NCBI RefSeq assembly: GCF_001753205.1
Contig: NZ_CP017560.1
Span: 1,612,001 to 1,676,000 of the forward strand
Source of the DNA: Sporosarcina ureilytica
GTDB taxonomy: Bacteria; Bacillota; Bacilli; Bacillales_A; Planococcaceae
DNA: 64,000 bases
Reading direction: 5' to 3'
The notes below the pieces were generated by a model, which did not search any database, was not told where the DNA came from, and was given only the letters and a program-made list of their open reading frames with translations. The position numbers were made by a program, and so were the translations under genes. This document shows, piece by piece, positions 7,972 through 16,208 of the stretch (positions are counted from its first letter, which is position 1; each line of letters starts with the position of its first letter).

Positions 7972-9215
7972 ATGAGAATTAAAGGGAATTTATTGGCACA
8001 GATTTTTATTGCTTTTGCAATTGCTATTCCTTTGGGCGTTATTTTCCGGCCTTCCATCGATGTAATAAAGCCACTAGGCGATTTGTTTTTACGTTTAATT
8101 AAATTTATAATAGCACCTCTTATCTTGGCTTCATTAGTTGTGGGTGTTGTAAGTACAGGGGATCCGAAACAATTAGGTCGAATCGGAATAAAGACAATGA
8201 CTTATTATTTAGTGACAAGCGGAATTGCCGTTATTATTGGGTTAGTATTTGCGTATCTAGTTTCACCTGGTAAGGGTGTAAATGTTAGTTTACCTGAAGC
8301 ATCGACGCAGGTAAATGAAACGGAAGGGGTTATTGCTACTTTGCTGAATATAATCCCCGAGAACCCTTTCACAGCACTTGCATCAGGTAATATTTTACAG
8401 AATATCTTCTTTGCTATTTTTATTGGTTTAGCGATTACACTAGTTGGGAAACAAGCAAGGCCTGTCTATGATTTTTGCCATTCCTTTAAAAAATTTTAAT
8501 GGGTTCAACTTGGCGAACTTTTTAACTGCTATGGAATAAATAAATAGTACATGGATAATGCACGCAATTGCGACGGCTAAAATTACCTTTAAAAGTGGCA
8601 TTAATACAGCCACTCCATATTCACTCACCACTGGCGCTACTAGCCCTAAAATACCAATGGGTGCAAACCGCATAACGATTTCAGTTATTTTATACATAAT
8701 CTCGGCAAAGCCTTCAAACCGGCTAGCGTAGTTGCTTTTAGTACTTGTAGTAGTGCAGGTACATTACCGGTTACATTGAAAAATACCGAAGAAAACTTAG
8801 GGGTGTCAAGGAAAATTAGTAGCTTCGTGCTCCCACTTGGCGCAACAATTAATATGGACGGAACAGCAATCTATCAAGGTGTGGCTGTTGTATTCATAGC
8901 CCAATTTTACGGAATGGAATTATCGTTTTTACAATTACTAACTATTGTTTTGACAGCCGTGTTGGCATCGATTGGTGCGCTGGGGTACCGGGTGCAGGTG
9001 TAATCATGCTTGCAATGGTATTAAGTTCGGTCAATATGCCATTAGAAGGCATTGCTTTAATTGCTGGTATTGATCGTATACTTGATATGTTTAGAACGAC
9101 CGTTAACATTTTGGGAGACGCTTCGGCGGCTGTTGTCGTTGCAGCTACAGAAGATGAGTTATGGGTGGATGATTTGAATAAGGTACAGAAAAATGAATTG
9201 GGACATATAAAGTAA
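7972..9215 (+). pseudogene. Sodium:dicarboxylate (DAACS) symporter gene disrupted by an internal inversion and a 1-bp deletion
   Basis: ATG 7972 (GGAAAGGAG upstream) starts a DctA/GltP-type carrier (MRIKGNLLAQIFIAFAIAIP). The frame is broken at 8473: the middle of the protein ([20 protein letters not shown]) reads on the minus strand from 8697. Hand re-inversion of 8473-8718 (246 bp, 82 codons) joins PVYDF to [14 protein letters not shown] on the left and FFKGMAK to [19 protein letters not shown] on the right, in one frame. The plus strand then shows the family motif [11 protein letters not shown] second lesion, loss of one base near 8980 (GASIGA-x-GVPGAG region), shifts the frame before the end VIMLAMVL...LGHIK at 9215. 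The carrier is not made in this arrangement. Confidence 0.9.
8473..8718. other. Inverted 246-bp segment inside the symporter gene
   Basis: Breakpoints were placed by restoring the protein. To the left, GAT (8470-8472) is followed by a T-tract; to the right, AAA (8716-8718) is followed by CCGGCTAGC. Only this TTT/AAA microhomology is shared at the ends, so no long inverted repeat or recombinase site is visible. The length is a multiple of three, and flipping the segment restores both junctions. A second near-symmetry, TTTGCC (8474-8479) and GGCAAA (8704-8709), lies just inside, but flipping between those sites gives the wrong frame. Confidence 0.85.
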
Positions 9216-9288
9216 TTTTTATGAATGAAGAAACAAAGGGAGAAGGTTAGGTATCCCACCCAAGATTTTTCCTACCAAATTAAAGAGC

Positions 9289-9323
9289 AAAAAGGTGTAC
9301 CAAAATAATTGGGTACACCTTTT
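9289..9323 (+). terminator. Rho-independent terminator
   Basis: AAAGGTGTACC pairs with GGGTACACCTTTT across a 9-base AT loop and ends in T's. It sits 74 bp after the symporter pseudogene. Confidence 0.75.
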
Positions 9324-9415
9324 ATGTTTGGGCATAGTACTTGTAGGCGATGGAATTGTAAGCTTAATTTATCGTTATTTGGTCATTTGATAGTTATACA
9401 AATTTGTACATTCTT

Positions 9416-9467
9416 GGTGCCCTGTTCTAACACAATTACGAATTGTATTGGAACCAGGTACCTTTTT
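9416..9467. repeat. Dispersed palindromic repeat, copy A
   Basis: GGTGCCCTGTTCTAACACAA pairs imperfectly with TTGTATTGGAACCAGGTACC around ATT-ACG-AAT, followed by TTTTT. It is one of six related copies (also near 11366, 28884, 31795, 35678 and 35900) with the common arm CCAGGTTCTAACACAATT. The stem plus T-run could terminate transcription ahead of the binding-protein gene. The rest of the 9216-9612 gap holds nothing else that I recognise. Confidence 0.75.
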
Positions 9468-9612
9468 CGAATTGTCCTAAATAAACCATGCTTTATATTA
9501 ATCGCATGTAGCAAATTATTAAAATTTCAGTTACAATACTTGGTAGTAGGAATTTTTTTGAATTTAAAACCTACTTATTCAATAGGTTTAATTTACTTTA
9601 GGAGGAAATAGA

Positions 9613-11208
9613 ATGAGAAAGAGAATTTTATTTGGTTTTTTAGTTAGTATTCTTGCAATTATGATGGTCGCTTGCAGTAATTCATCTGATGAGAATGACA
9701 ACAATTCGGCAGATGAGCAAAGTGACGACAACACATCGGAGGCAAGTGATTTAACCATTATGCTTGGCTCTGATCCAAATTCATTGGATCCGCACGGCGC
9801 AAATGACGGTATATCTTTATATGTAATGAGTACGATGTATGACAAACTTGTTTATTTGGATAAAGATTTAACGATGACACCTGGACTTGCGGAAAGCTTA
9901 GAACAAATTAGTGATACGGTTTGGGAAGCAAAAATCCGTGAAGGTGTAGAATTTCATGATGGGTCTATACTTGATGCTGAAGTTGTAAAGGCGAATTTGG
10001 ACCGGGTAAGAGATCCAGAAATTGCTTCACCTCTTAGCTTTTTATACGACATGATTGAAGAAGTAGAAGTGATTGATACCTATACGGTTCATATCAAGAC
10101 AGAGTTTCCATTTGCATCTCTCCCTGCGCATTTGGCGCATCCGGGAGGTAGCATGATTAGTAAAAAATCGATTGATGCAGATAACGAAGCCATTAAAAAT
10201 GGTGGAGAACCATTTGCAACGGTAAATGAGGCACCGGTCGGGACAGGACCTTTTAAATTTGAATCACGTGAGCATGGTGATGCAATTAAAGTTGTTAAAA
10301 ATGAAAAATATTGGGATACAGAAAAAGCAAAATCAGCGTCCATCACATTTAAAACAGTCCCTGAAGCATTTACAAGAATCGCAGAGTTAGAAACAGGAGG
10401 AGCGGATTTAATTTATCCAGTAAGTCCTGTAGATGTCGCACTGATTGACGAAACAGATTCAGCCCATGTTCAACAATCTAAAAGTTCTAATCTAACTTAT
10501 TTAGGTTTTAATACAGAAGTTGAGCCATTTAATAAGAAAGAAGTACGTCAAGCGATTTCGATGGCGATTAATAGAGAAAATTTAATTGATGGCTTATTGG
10601 AGGGTAGGGCTTTACCTGCTATCGGACCACTAGCGCCGACAGTTTATGGGTATTCAGATTCGATTGATACACTCGGCTATGACGTGGAGAAAGCAAAGGC
10701 ATTAATGAAAGAAGCGGGTTATGAAGATGGTTTTAAAACGACGTTGCTAACGTATGAAACAAGTGCCTATGCTGATCTAGCAGTGTTTTTACAGGCAGAG
10801 TTGAAAAATATTGGCATTGAAGTAGATGTCGAAATTGTGGAAACCGGCGCCTTTTTGGAGGCGGCTGGAGAGGGAAATACAGAAATGTTTATCGGTGCAT
10901 GGGGAACAGTTACGTTAGATGCGGATTATGGCTTATATCCGATGTTCCACTCCTCGAATGCAGGTTATTCTGGGAACCGATCGTTTTTAAAAAATGATGC
11001 AATAGATGAAGTTCTTCAAGCAGCGAGAGAAGAAGGCGATGAACAAAAGAGGCTAGAACTCTATGAACAAGCACAAAATTTATTAGCTGAAGAAGCGCCA
11101 GTTGCTTATTTGTATCACTCCGAATTATTAGCTGGCTTGCATAATGACGTTAAAGATTTTTGGCAATATCCAAGCAGTATCTTTTTCTTGCGAGACATGC
11201 ATAAGTAA
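9613..11208 (+). CDS. ABC transporter solute-binding lipoprotein, family 5 (peptide/nickel/dipeptide type)
   Basis: Extracellular binding protein of 531 residues, membrane-anchored through a lipobox (signal helix then MMVACSN, Cys near residue 21), followed by an Asp/Ser/Asn-rich linker. The family-5 fold is recognised by PNSLDPHGANDG, TVWEAKIREGVEFHDGS (the usual FxLRxGVxFHDG strand), GTGPFKFES, VRQAISMAINREN and the C-terminal EEAPVAYLYH. AGGAGG lies 8 bp before ATG 9613. Members bind di- or oligopeptides, nickel or glutathione. No permease or ATPase gene is next to it, so it is an orphan receptor here, or its importer lies elsewhere. It follows the dead symporter. Confidence 0.9.
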   Translation: MRKRILFGFLVSILAIMMVACSNSSDENDNNSADEQSDDNTSEASDLTIMLGSDPNSLDPHGANDGISLYVMSTMYDKLVYLDKDLTMTPGLAESLEQISDTVWEAKIREGVEFHDGSILDAEVVKANLDRVRDPEIASPLSFLYDMIEEVEVIDTYTVHIKTEFPFASLPAHLAHPGGSMISKKSIDADNEAIKNGGEPFATVNEAPVGTGPFKFESREHGDAIKVVKNEKYWDTEKAKSASITFKTVPEAFTRIAELETGGADLIYPVSPVDVALIDETDSAHVQQSKSSNLTYLGFNTEVEPFNKKEVRQAISMAINRENLIDGLLEGRALPAIGPLAPTVYGYSDSIDTLGYDVEKAKALMKEAGYEDGFKTTLLTYETSAYADLAVFLQAELKNIGIEVDVEIVETGAFLEAAGEGNTEMFIGAWGTVTLDADYGLYPMFHSSNAGYSGNRSFLKNDAIDEVLQAAREEGDEQKRLELYEQAQNLLAEEAPVAYLYHSELLAGLHNDVKDFWQYPSSIFFLRDMHK

Positions 11209-11316
11209 AGCTGTCGATATCAGTTAGATTGTAATTTGATGATTGAAAGTTTGCTTGTTAGTTTCGCAGTTATGTGTTGATTGAGTATCTGATTATAGAA
11301 TAATATAAGCAGAAGA

Positions 11317-11351
11317 AGCAGACATCCGTGATGGTGGGATGTCTGCTTTTT
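11317..11351 (+). terminator. Rho-independent terminator
   Basis: GCAGACATCC pairs perfectly with GGATGTCTGC over a 9-base loop, followed by TTTTT. It ends the binding-protein transcript about 105 bp after its stop. Confidence 0.9.
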
Positions 11352-11365
11352 CATGTTTAGTTATT

Positions 11366-11412
11366 TGGTTAATACACAATTTCGAGTTGTTTCGGAACTT
11401 AGTACCTTTTTT
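11366..11412. repeat. Dispersed palindromic repeat, copy B (degenerate)
   Basis: GGTTAATACACAATTTCGAG then TTGTTTCGGAACTTAGTACC, followed by TTTTTT. It is a decayed copy of the same palindrome; the ACACAATT/AGTTGT core still pairs, the outer arms poorly. Confidence 0.55.
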
Positions 11413-11468
11413 ATTCCGCATGAAATTAGGAATGAAGGAATACAATCAATGAAGGGGAATTGTGGAAA

Positions 11469-11570
11469 ATGAAGCGCGATACTCCGAGACGACATCCGGT
11501 GCCGAAAGATTGGCTCAATGCTGTACATGACGCTTCAAATCATTTGGATTTACACGGATACAAAATTTAA
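11469..11570 (+). CDS. Small ORF of 33 residues, unknown
   Basis: ATG 11469 follows AAGGGGAATTGTGG and encodes a basic 33-residue peptide (starts MKRDTPRRHPVPKDW, ends DLHGYKI). It stops 19 bp before the sugar-binding-protein ATG, within its upstream leader. I do not recognise it; it may be the surviving C-terminal end of a lost gene or a leader peptide. The spacing and ribosome site are acceptable but not strong. Confidence 0.3.
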   Translation: MKRDTPRRHPVPKDWLNAVHDASNHLDLHGYKI

Positions 11571-11589
11571 TAAAAGAAAGGATGACAAA

Positions 11590-12885
11590 ATGAAAAAAGT
11601 ATTCGCGATGCTATTCACTTTGTTCATTGGATCGATTTTATTAGTAGCTTGTTCAAGTAAGGAGCCTAAAGAGAGTAAAGGCGATTCAGATGTAACCGAG
11701 ATTACGTATTGGCAGTACACATTCCCAACCAAAGTTGAGCAAATTGATAAAATCATAGCTAATTTTGAAAAAGATAATCCGGATATTAAAGTCGTTGCGC
11801 AAGATTTTCCATATGATCAATATCAAAATAAAATTTTTGCGGCAGTTGAAGCTGGAGATGGTCCGGATATTTTGAATATTTATAATGGATGGATTTCAAA
11901 ATATGTGGATATGGATTATATTCAACCCATCCGCGAAGAGTTTATGAGTAAAGAGGAGATTTCAGATTACTATGTGGATATGATTCAACCGTATGAATTG
12001 GATGGCCAGTATTATACATTACCTGTCGCCGTGCGTTCATTGGCTTTATTTTGGAATAAAGATATGTACAAAGAAGCGGGATTGGATCCGGAAAGCCCAC
12101 CGAAAACTTGGGATGAATTAATTGAAAATGCAAAAGCAATGACTGAAATGACGGATGATGGCCGTTACAAAAAAGAAGGGTTTGGCTGGAATGCGGCAGG
12201 GCAAGGATTACATGAATTCCAACAAGTGTTGTTACGTCAATATGGCGTAGAGCCTTACAGTGAAGATGCGTCAAAAGTATTGTGGAATGAAAAGCAAGAA
12301 GGATATGACGCATTTAAATATTGGCTGGATATGACAATGGTGCATAAAGTCGGGGATCCAGACGTAGGTAATACGTACCGGGAAGCTTTCCTTGCAGGCA
12401 TTGCGGGGATGATTGTGGATGGTTCATTTGCAGTTGGAGATATTCAAAATGCAAGTTTTGACTGGGGCGTTACGACATTGCCTGTACTTGAAGAAGGCGG
12501 TTTACAGTCAAACTATGCATCTTATTGGACGAATGCCATTGCAAAAGGGGTAGAGGGTAAAAAGTTAGAGGCGAGTGAAAGGTTCCTTGCGTATTTAATC
12601 CAAGAGGATGTCCAAAAAGATTGGTTAGAAAATGTTGGGGAGTTACCTGCATCGAAAGCGTTAATCGCGGATGAAGAGCTTGTGAATAACCCAACTTACG
12701 GACCGTTTATTGAAGGATTGGACTATGCGCATGCGACATTTTTTGTAAATGAAGATAAAGAGCGACAAATCATTATCGATGGTGTAGATAAAATTCGTTT
12801 GGAAAATGCAGATTATGATGAGACATTTGATGAAATCGTAACAAAAATTCAGGAAGTACGGGATGAATTCTTTGATAGACAATAA
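11590..12885 (+). CDS. Sugar ABC transporter substrate-binding lipoprotein (family 1)
   Basis: Lipoprotein of 431 residues. ATG 11590 is chosen because AAAGGATG lies upstream and the protein then starts with a clear lipoprotein signal (MKKVFAMLFTLF... LLVACSS, Cys near residue 20). MalE/UgpB-like features follow: EITYWQYTFP, ANFEKDNPDIKVVAQDFPYD, DGPDILNIYNG, LPVAVRSLALFWNKDMYKEA, PPKTWDELIENAKAM and GIAGMIVDGSFAVGD. It binds a sugar or polyol outside the membrane and delivers it to the two permeases encoded next. The gap to the permease contains a hairpin, which could lower downstream expression, a common arrangement when binding protein is needed in excess. Confidence 0.92.
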   Translation: MKKVFAMLFTLFIGSILLVACSSKEPKESKGDSDVTEITYWQYTFPTKVEQIDKIIANFEKDNPDIKVVAQDFPYDQYQNKIFAAVEAGDGPDILNIYNGWISKYVDMDYIQPIREEFMSKEEISDYYVDMIQPYELDGQYYTLPVAVRSLALFWNKDMYKEAGLDPESPPKTWDELIENAKAMTEMTDDGRYKKEGFGWNAAGQGLHEFQQVLLRQYGVEPYSEDASKVLWNEKQEGYDAFKYWLDMTMVHKVGDPDVGNTYREAFLAGIAGMIVDGSFAVGDIQNASFDWGVTTLPVLEEGGLQSNYASYWTNAIAKGVEGKKLEASERFLAYLIQEDVQKDWLENVGELPASKALIADEELVNNPTYGPFIEGLDYAHATFFVNEDKERQIIIDGVDKIRLENADYDETFDEIVTKIQEVRDEFFDRQ

Positions 12886-12925
12886 GGTCGTGCAATTTTA
12901 AAAAGTACGAAGAAGGAAATTATAT

Positions 12926-12966
12926 GGAGCTGGCAGAGACAATGACTTTCTGACAGCTCCTGTTTT
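12926..12966 (+). terminator. Intercistronic hairpin (leaky terminator) in sugar ABC operon
   Basis: GGAGCTGGCAGA can pair with TCTGACAGCTCC, with one internal mismatch, followed by TGTTTTAGG. It sits 40 bp after the binding-protein gene and directly before the permease ribosome site. Confidence 0.55.
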
Positions 12967-12980
12967 AGGAGGGGGATGGC

Positions 12981-13898
12981 TTGAAAAGTAAGGAAACGAC
13001 AGCAAAAAGAACGTTCAGTCTACAAACAAAAAAGGCATTGATTGCTTATTCGTTTTTATTCATACCCGTTTTATTTTACCTAGCAATCCGAATCATTCCC
13101 GCATTTCAAGCCTTTTTGATGTCATTTACAACGAGCAGCTCATCCGTGTTTACGCTTGCGAACTATCATAAATTAATTCAGGATGAAGTGTTTTGGAAGT
13201 CTGTTAAAAATACAATTCTTTACGTTATAATTGTTGTGCCGTTACAAATGTTATTTGGGTTAATGTTAGCGCTAGCGATTGAAAGAATGGGCGGGAAGTT
13301 GAAGTGGTTTTATCGAATTGTTTTCTTTTTACCGTATATGACGTCAATCGTGGCCATTAGTTGGGTTTGGCGATTATTATACGATCCTAACTCAGGAATC
13401 TTGAATGAAATCTTAGTGAAGTTGCATTTACCCACACAAGAATGGTTAGGAAGTCCATCTACTGCGCTAATTTCCATTAGTGTGGTCATTATTTGGCAGA
13501 TGATGGGTTTTTGTATGCTGTTATTTACCGCAGGCTTACAAGTCATCCCAAGACAGTATTATGAAGCAGCTGATATTGATGGGGCAACTAAATGGCAGAC
13601 ATTCTGGCATATTACTTTCCCTATGTTGAATCCAACAATTGTGTTTTTAGCGATTATTGGGGTGATCCAAACGCTACAAACCTTCACACAGATTGCCAAT
13701 TTAACGGGGGGGAGTTCCGGCGGCGGATTGGGCGGTCCTTTAAACAGTACGATGAGTGTTGTCGTTTACATGTATAACGAAGGTTTCCGACAATATAATT
13801 TACACTATGCGGCAGCGAGTACGGTATTCCTTTTTATTTTGATTTTAATTGTTACGTTAATTCAATTCCGAACATTTAACAAAAATTATAAATTGTGA
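12981..13898 (+). CDS. Sugar ABC transporter permease (MalF/UgpA type)
   Basis: Integral membrane subunit of 305 residues, with six predicted membrane helices. TTG at 12981 follows AGGAGGGGG. The MetI-like inner-membrane-component signature is EAADIDGATKWQTFWHITFP (EAA loop that contacts the ATPase) near residue 195-215. Upstream signatures include FLPYMTSIVAISWVWRLLYD, typical of carbohydrate permeases. It pairs with the next gene to form the heterodimeric channel. The ATP-binding subunit is not encoded nearby; a shared MsmX-type ATPase elsewhere is usual in Bacillales. Confidence 0.92.
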   Translation: MKSKETTAKRTFSLQTKKALIAYSFLFIPVLFYLAIRIIPAFQAFLMSFTTSSSSVFTLANYHKLIQDEVFWKSVKNTILYVIIVVPLQMLFGLMLALAIERMGGKLKWFYRIVFFLPYMTSIVAISWVWRLLYDPNSGILNEILVKLHLPTQEWLGSPSTALISISVVIIWQMMGFCMLLFTAGLQVIPRQYYEAADIDGATKWQTFWHITFPMLNPTIVFLAIIGVIQTLQTFTQIANLTGGSSGGGLGGPLNSTMSVVVYMYNEGFRQYNLHYAAASTVFLFILILIVTLIQFRTFNKNYKL

Positions 13899-13911
13899 GG
13901 GGTGAAATCAT

Positions 13912-14742
13912 GTGAAAACGAAAAAATTTAGCATTGCTAAAGTGATTGTCAATATTCTCTTGATTATAGGAATTGTAGCGGTATCCTTTCCTTTTGTCTG
14001 GATGATTTTATCGTCTGTCAAAAGTACGGCGGATTTTTACTCTTTTTCATTTTGGCCAAAGTCGCTCGATTTTTCAGGGTATCAGTACGTTTTCGAGAAA
14101 ACTGATTTTACCCGATGGTATTTAAATAGTTTTATCGTCGCCATTGTCGTAACGATTAGTAATATAATTTTCTGCTCGTTAATTGGGTATACATTAGCAA
14201 AATTCCGGTTTACGGGCGCAAAATTAATTTTCTTAATTATTTTAAGTACGATGATGATCCCAACGGAAATGTTAATTATTCCGTGGTATGTATTTAGCAG
14301 TGATTTCCAGTGGGTTGATACGTATTGGGGATTAATCTTCCCGGGATTGATGGAAGCGTTTGGCATCTTTTTAATGAGACAGTTTATGCTTTCGGTACCG
14401 GAAGACATTTTAGATGCAGCGAGAATAGATGGCATGGGTGAATTTAAAATTTGGCTAAAAATTGCGATGCCACAAGTAAAGCCCGCCATATCTGCACTCG
14501 CAATTATTACATTTTTAGGGAATTGGAACGCCTATTTATGGCCAGTCATCGTAACTAATACGGCTGCAATGAGAACCTTACCTGTTGGAATTGCGATGTA
14601 TGGAACTTCAGATGCTGGGGGAATTCAATGGAATACGATTATGGCGATGAGTTCGTTAACGGTCATTCCGATGATCATTGTCTTTTTAATTTTCCAAAGA
14701 CAAATTGTTGAAGGAATCGCACTTAGCGGAACGAAAGGGTGA
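13912..14742 (+). CDS. Sugar ABC transporter permease (MalG/UgpE type)
   Basis: Second permease of the importer, 276 residues, six membrane helices. GTG at 13912 is used; the overlapping ATG at 13910 meets a stop at once (ATGTGA). GAGGGGTG lies upstream. The EAA loop reads DAARIDGMGEFKIWLKIAMP; other marks are FPFVWMILSSVKS at the N-terminus and NWNAYLWPVIVT after the loop. It starts 14 bp after the first permease. The next reading frame overlaps closely but is broken, so the enzyme that used the sugar seems to have been lost. Confidence 0.92.
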   Translation: MKTKKFSIAKVIVNILLIIGIVAVSFPFVWMILSSVKSTADFYSFSFWPKSLDFSGYQYVFEKTDFTRWYLNSFIVAIVVTISNIIFCSLIGYTLAKFRFTGAKLIFLIILSTMMIPTEMLIIPWYVFSSDFQWVDTYWGLIFPGLMEAFGIFLMRQFMLSVPEDILDAARIDGMGEFKIWLKIAMPQVKPAISALAIITFLGNWNAYLWPVIVTNTAAMRTLPVGIAMYGTSDAGGIQWNTIMAMSSLTVIPMIIVFLIFQRQIVEGIALSGTKG

Positions 14743-14880
14743 TTGACGAAACCATTGAAACTCACAAAAATCAGAGGTGTTGTATTGCCTGGTCGGAAGG
14801 TATTTCCATTGATAAAAGTGAGCTTGGGGTGTAAAATAATGAATACAAGCTGCATTGTTCGTACCACTATTAAGTTTTAA
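14743..14880 (+). pseudogene. Possible 5' remnant of the next operon gene (45 codons)
   Basis: TTG 14743 begins directly after the permease stop and encodes 45 residues (MTKPLKLTKIRGVVLPGRKV...) before a stop at 14880. The tight junction is typical of translational coupling, yet the product is too short and unfamiliar. It is probably what is left of a truncated sugar-metabolism gene; identity unknown. Confidence 0.3.
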
Positions 14881-15057
14881 CCTTTATGCTGTAAAAGGGA
14901 GTTTTAAATTGAAACTGAAATGGCAAGCCACGTTCTTTTCACTAACAACGAGGACAAACAGGCAAGTTTCTGCGAACACCCACTTTGAGGAGTGGTGGTT
15001 TAAAACTTTCTAATGACGTACGGCAAAGGCGGCTTCTACATAATATGAAAATCTAAC
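14881..15057. other. Intergenic stretch without recognisable gene
   Basis: Contains only short frames on both strands and no ribosome site followed by a plausible frame. It may be remnant sequence of the lost operon gene. Confidence 0.4.
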
Positions 15058-15058
15058 A

Positions 15059-15102
15059 AACATCCTTCAAATTCGGATTCGGAATTTGAAGGATGTTTTT
15101 TT
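15059..15102 (+). terminator. Rho-independent terminator
   Basis: CATCCTTCAAATT pairs perfectly with AATTTGAAGGATG over a short loop, then TTTTTTT. It ends the sugar importer operon and stands between convergent genes. Confidence 0.9.
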
Positions 15103-15171
15103 ATTTCCTTTTTCGGATTCACAACTGGTTAAATAAACATAAAGACTTGTTGTACAGGTATACTTCAAAAA

Positions 15172-15942
15172 CTAACGCCTCGTTTTAGTAGCACAAAAGC
15201 CGCTACAAACATAAGCTTGGAAGTCTTCATTAATCCCAAAGTCCTCGAAGGGCTCCGGCCATGTACAGATCGGGCAAATGGCCATTTGAATATAAAAGAA
15301 GCACTCGTGAATTTCTTCTTCCAGTCCGTCCCATGCATTTTGTAGATAGTGAATACCAGTTTCATATAAATGTTCCAATTCTAGTTTATCCATATAGTCA
15401 TTTTCCGGAAAGATAATGATGTTAAGATCTTCGGACATCGCATCGAGCGACTCGTTATAACTGATGAACGGTTTCCATTGTTGTTCATCCAAGATATTCT
15501 TTAAGATTGACTCTAATCCGAGTGCTATATCTTTCGGCATATGGTCCCACAACACGTAAAGTCCATCTAAATATATGTAATTTTCCACATCGAGAAAGTG
15601 GTTGGCGACGGATTGGTATAACGTTTCAACTATATCATAGAGTCTGCGAAGTTCATCTTGGTAAAAAAAGACCCCTTCATCACCGAATACGTACTCCTCA
15701 CATTGTGCTACCAAAAGATCGATTTTATCTAATTGCTCATCGCGTTCGGTAATATCTTTAAATTCTCCTGAATGGCTTGTCAAATTGATATATTGTTCCA
15801 TCAGATTGGCATAGGTGAATGCGTAAGGTTCGTCCAATATTCCTTCCGGTAAGCAATCTATTGAACAAAAGGACCCTTTGTCCGAATGAATGCGAAACGG
15901 TTCTCTGCGGAATCTTTTGTTGCATGTAAAACATGTTTTCAT
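15172..15942 (-). CDS. Hypothetical protein with a Cys4 knuckle at each end
   Basis: I do not recognise the family. The start is set at ATG 15942, because GAGGGGGAA lies 5 bp upstream; a longer frame to 15981 lacks a ribosome site. The 256-residue product is acidic and largely helical. It carries two matching Cys sets: C4-x2-C7-x18-C26-x3-C30 at the N-terminus and C223-x2-C226-x19-C246-x3-C250 at the C-terminus, both likely zinc ribbons or treble-clef knuckles. Between them lie helical segments rich in Asp/Glu and aromatic residues, with no membrane segment or signal peptide. It is divergent from the EVE/HNH gene 270 bp away, which could mean shared regulation. Confidence 0.75.
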   Translation of the reverse strand: MKTCFTCNKRFRREPFRIHSDKGSFCSIDCLPEGILDEPYAFTYANLMEQYINLTSHSGEFKDITERDEQLDKIDLLVAQCEEYVFGDEGVFFYQDELRRLYDIVETLYQSVANHFLDVENYIYLDGLYVLWDHMPKDIALGLESILKNILDEQQWKPFISYNESLDAMSEDLNIIIFPENDYMDKLELEHLYETGIHYLQNAWDGLEEEIHECFFYIQMAICPICTWPEPFEDFGINEDFQAYVCSGFCATKTRR

Positions 15943-16034
15943 GGCAATTCCCCCTCGTATTTTGTTATTAGCATTATACATAGGGGAATGAGAATCTGTT
16001 ACAGCTACTGAAATTCAATCGTCTCAATAATAAG

Positions 16035-16068
16035 AACAAACATGAATAACGCGATATTCATGTTTGTT
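16035..16068. repeat. Perfect 14-bp inverted repeat in divergent intergenic region
   Basis: AACAAACATGAATA (16035-16048) and TATTCATGTTTGTT (16055-16068) are perfect complements over a 6-base loop. There is no adjacent T-run in either direction. Between two divergent genes it could be an operator or an RNA hairpin. Confidence 0.6.
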
Positions 16069-16208
16069 AAGTTTGTTATGTTTGTTTGGGTGACTGGCAC
16101 CGTATCCATCCAGCACCTTACCCAATCTCAATAAAGTGCAACTAAACCGAGAAATCGTTATGATAAAGAGAAGGCACATCGAACGACTATATAGGGAGTG
16201 TTCTAATT

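Noticed and set aside
8474..8709. TTTGCC/GGCAAA as the recombination sites of the inversion
   Set aside because: These 6-bp complements lie near both junctions, but flipping between them puts the restored protein out of frame and leaves extra residues; the TTT/AAA breakpoints at 8473 and 8718 restore it perfectly.
8473..8718. Active phase-variable switch
   Set aside because: No recombinase gene or long inverted repeats are nearby, and the gene has an additional frameshift near 8980. Kept only as a possibility to test in the finding.
9309..9611. Open frame of 100 codons on the plus strand before the binding-protein gene
   Set aside because: It runs through a terminator and the palindromic repeat, has no ribosome site, and its Cys/Leu/Ile-rich product resembles no protein.
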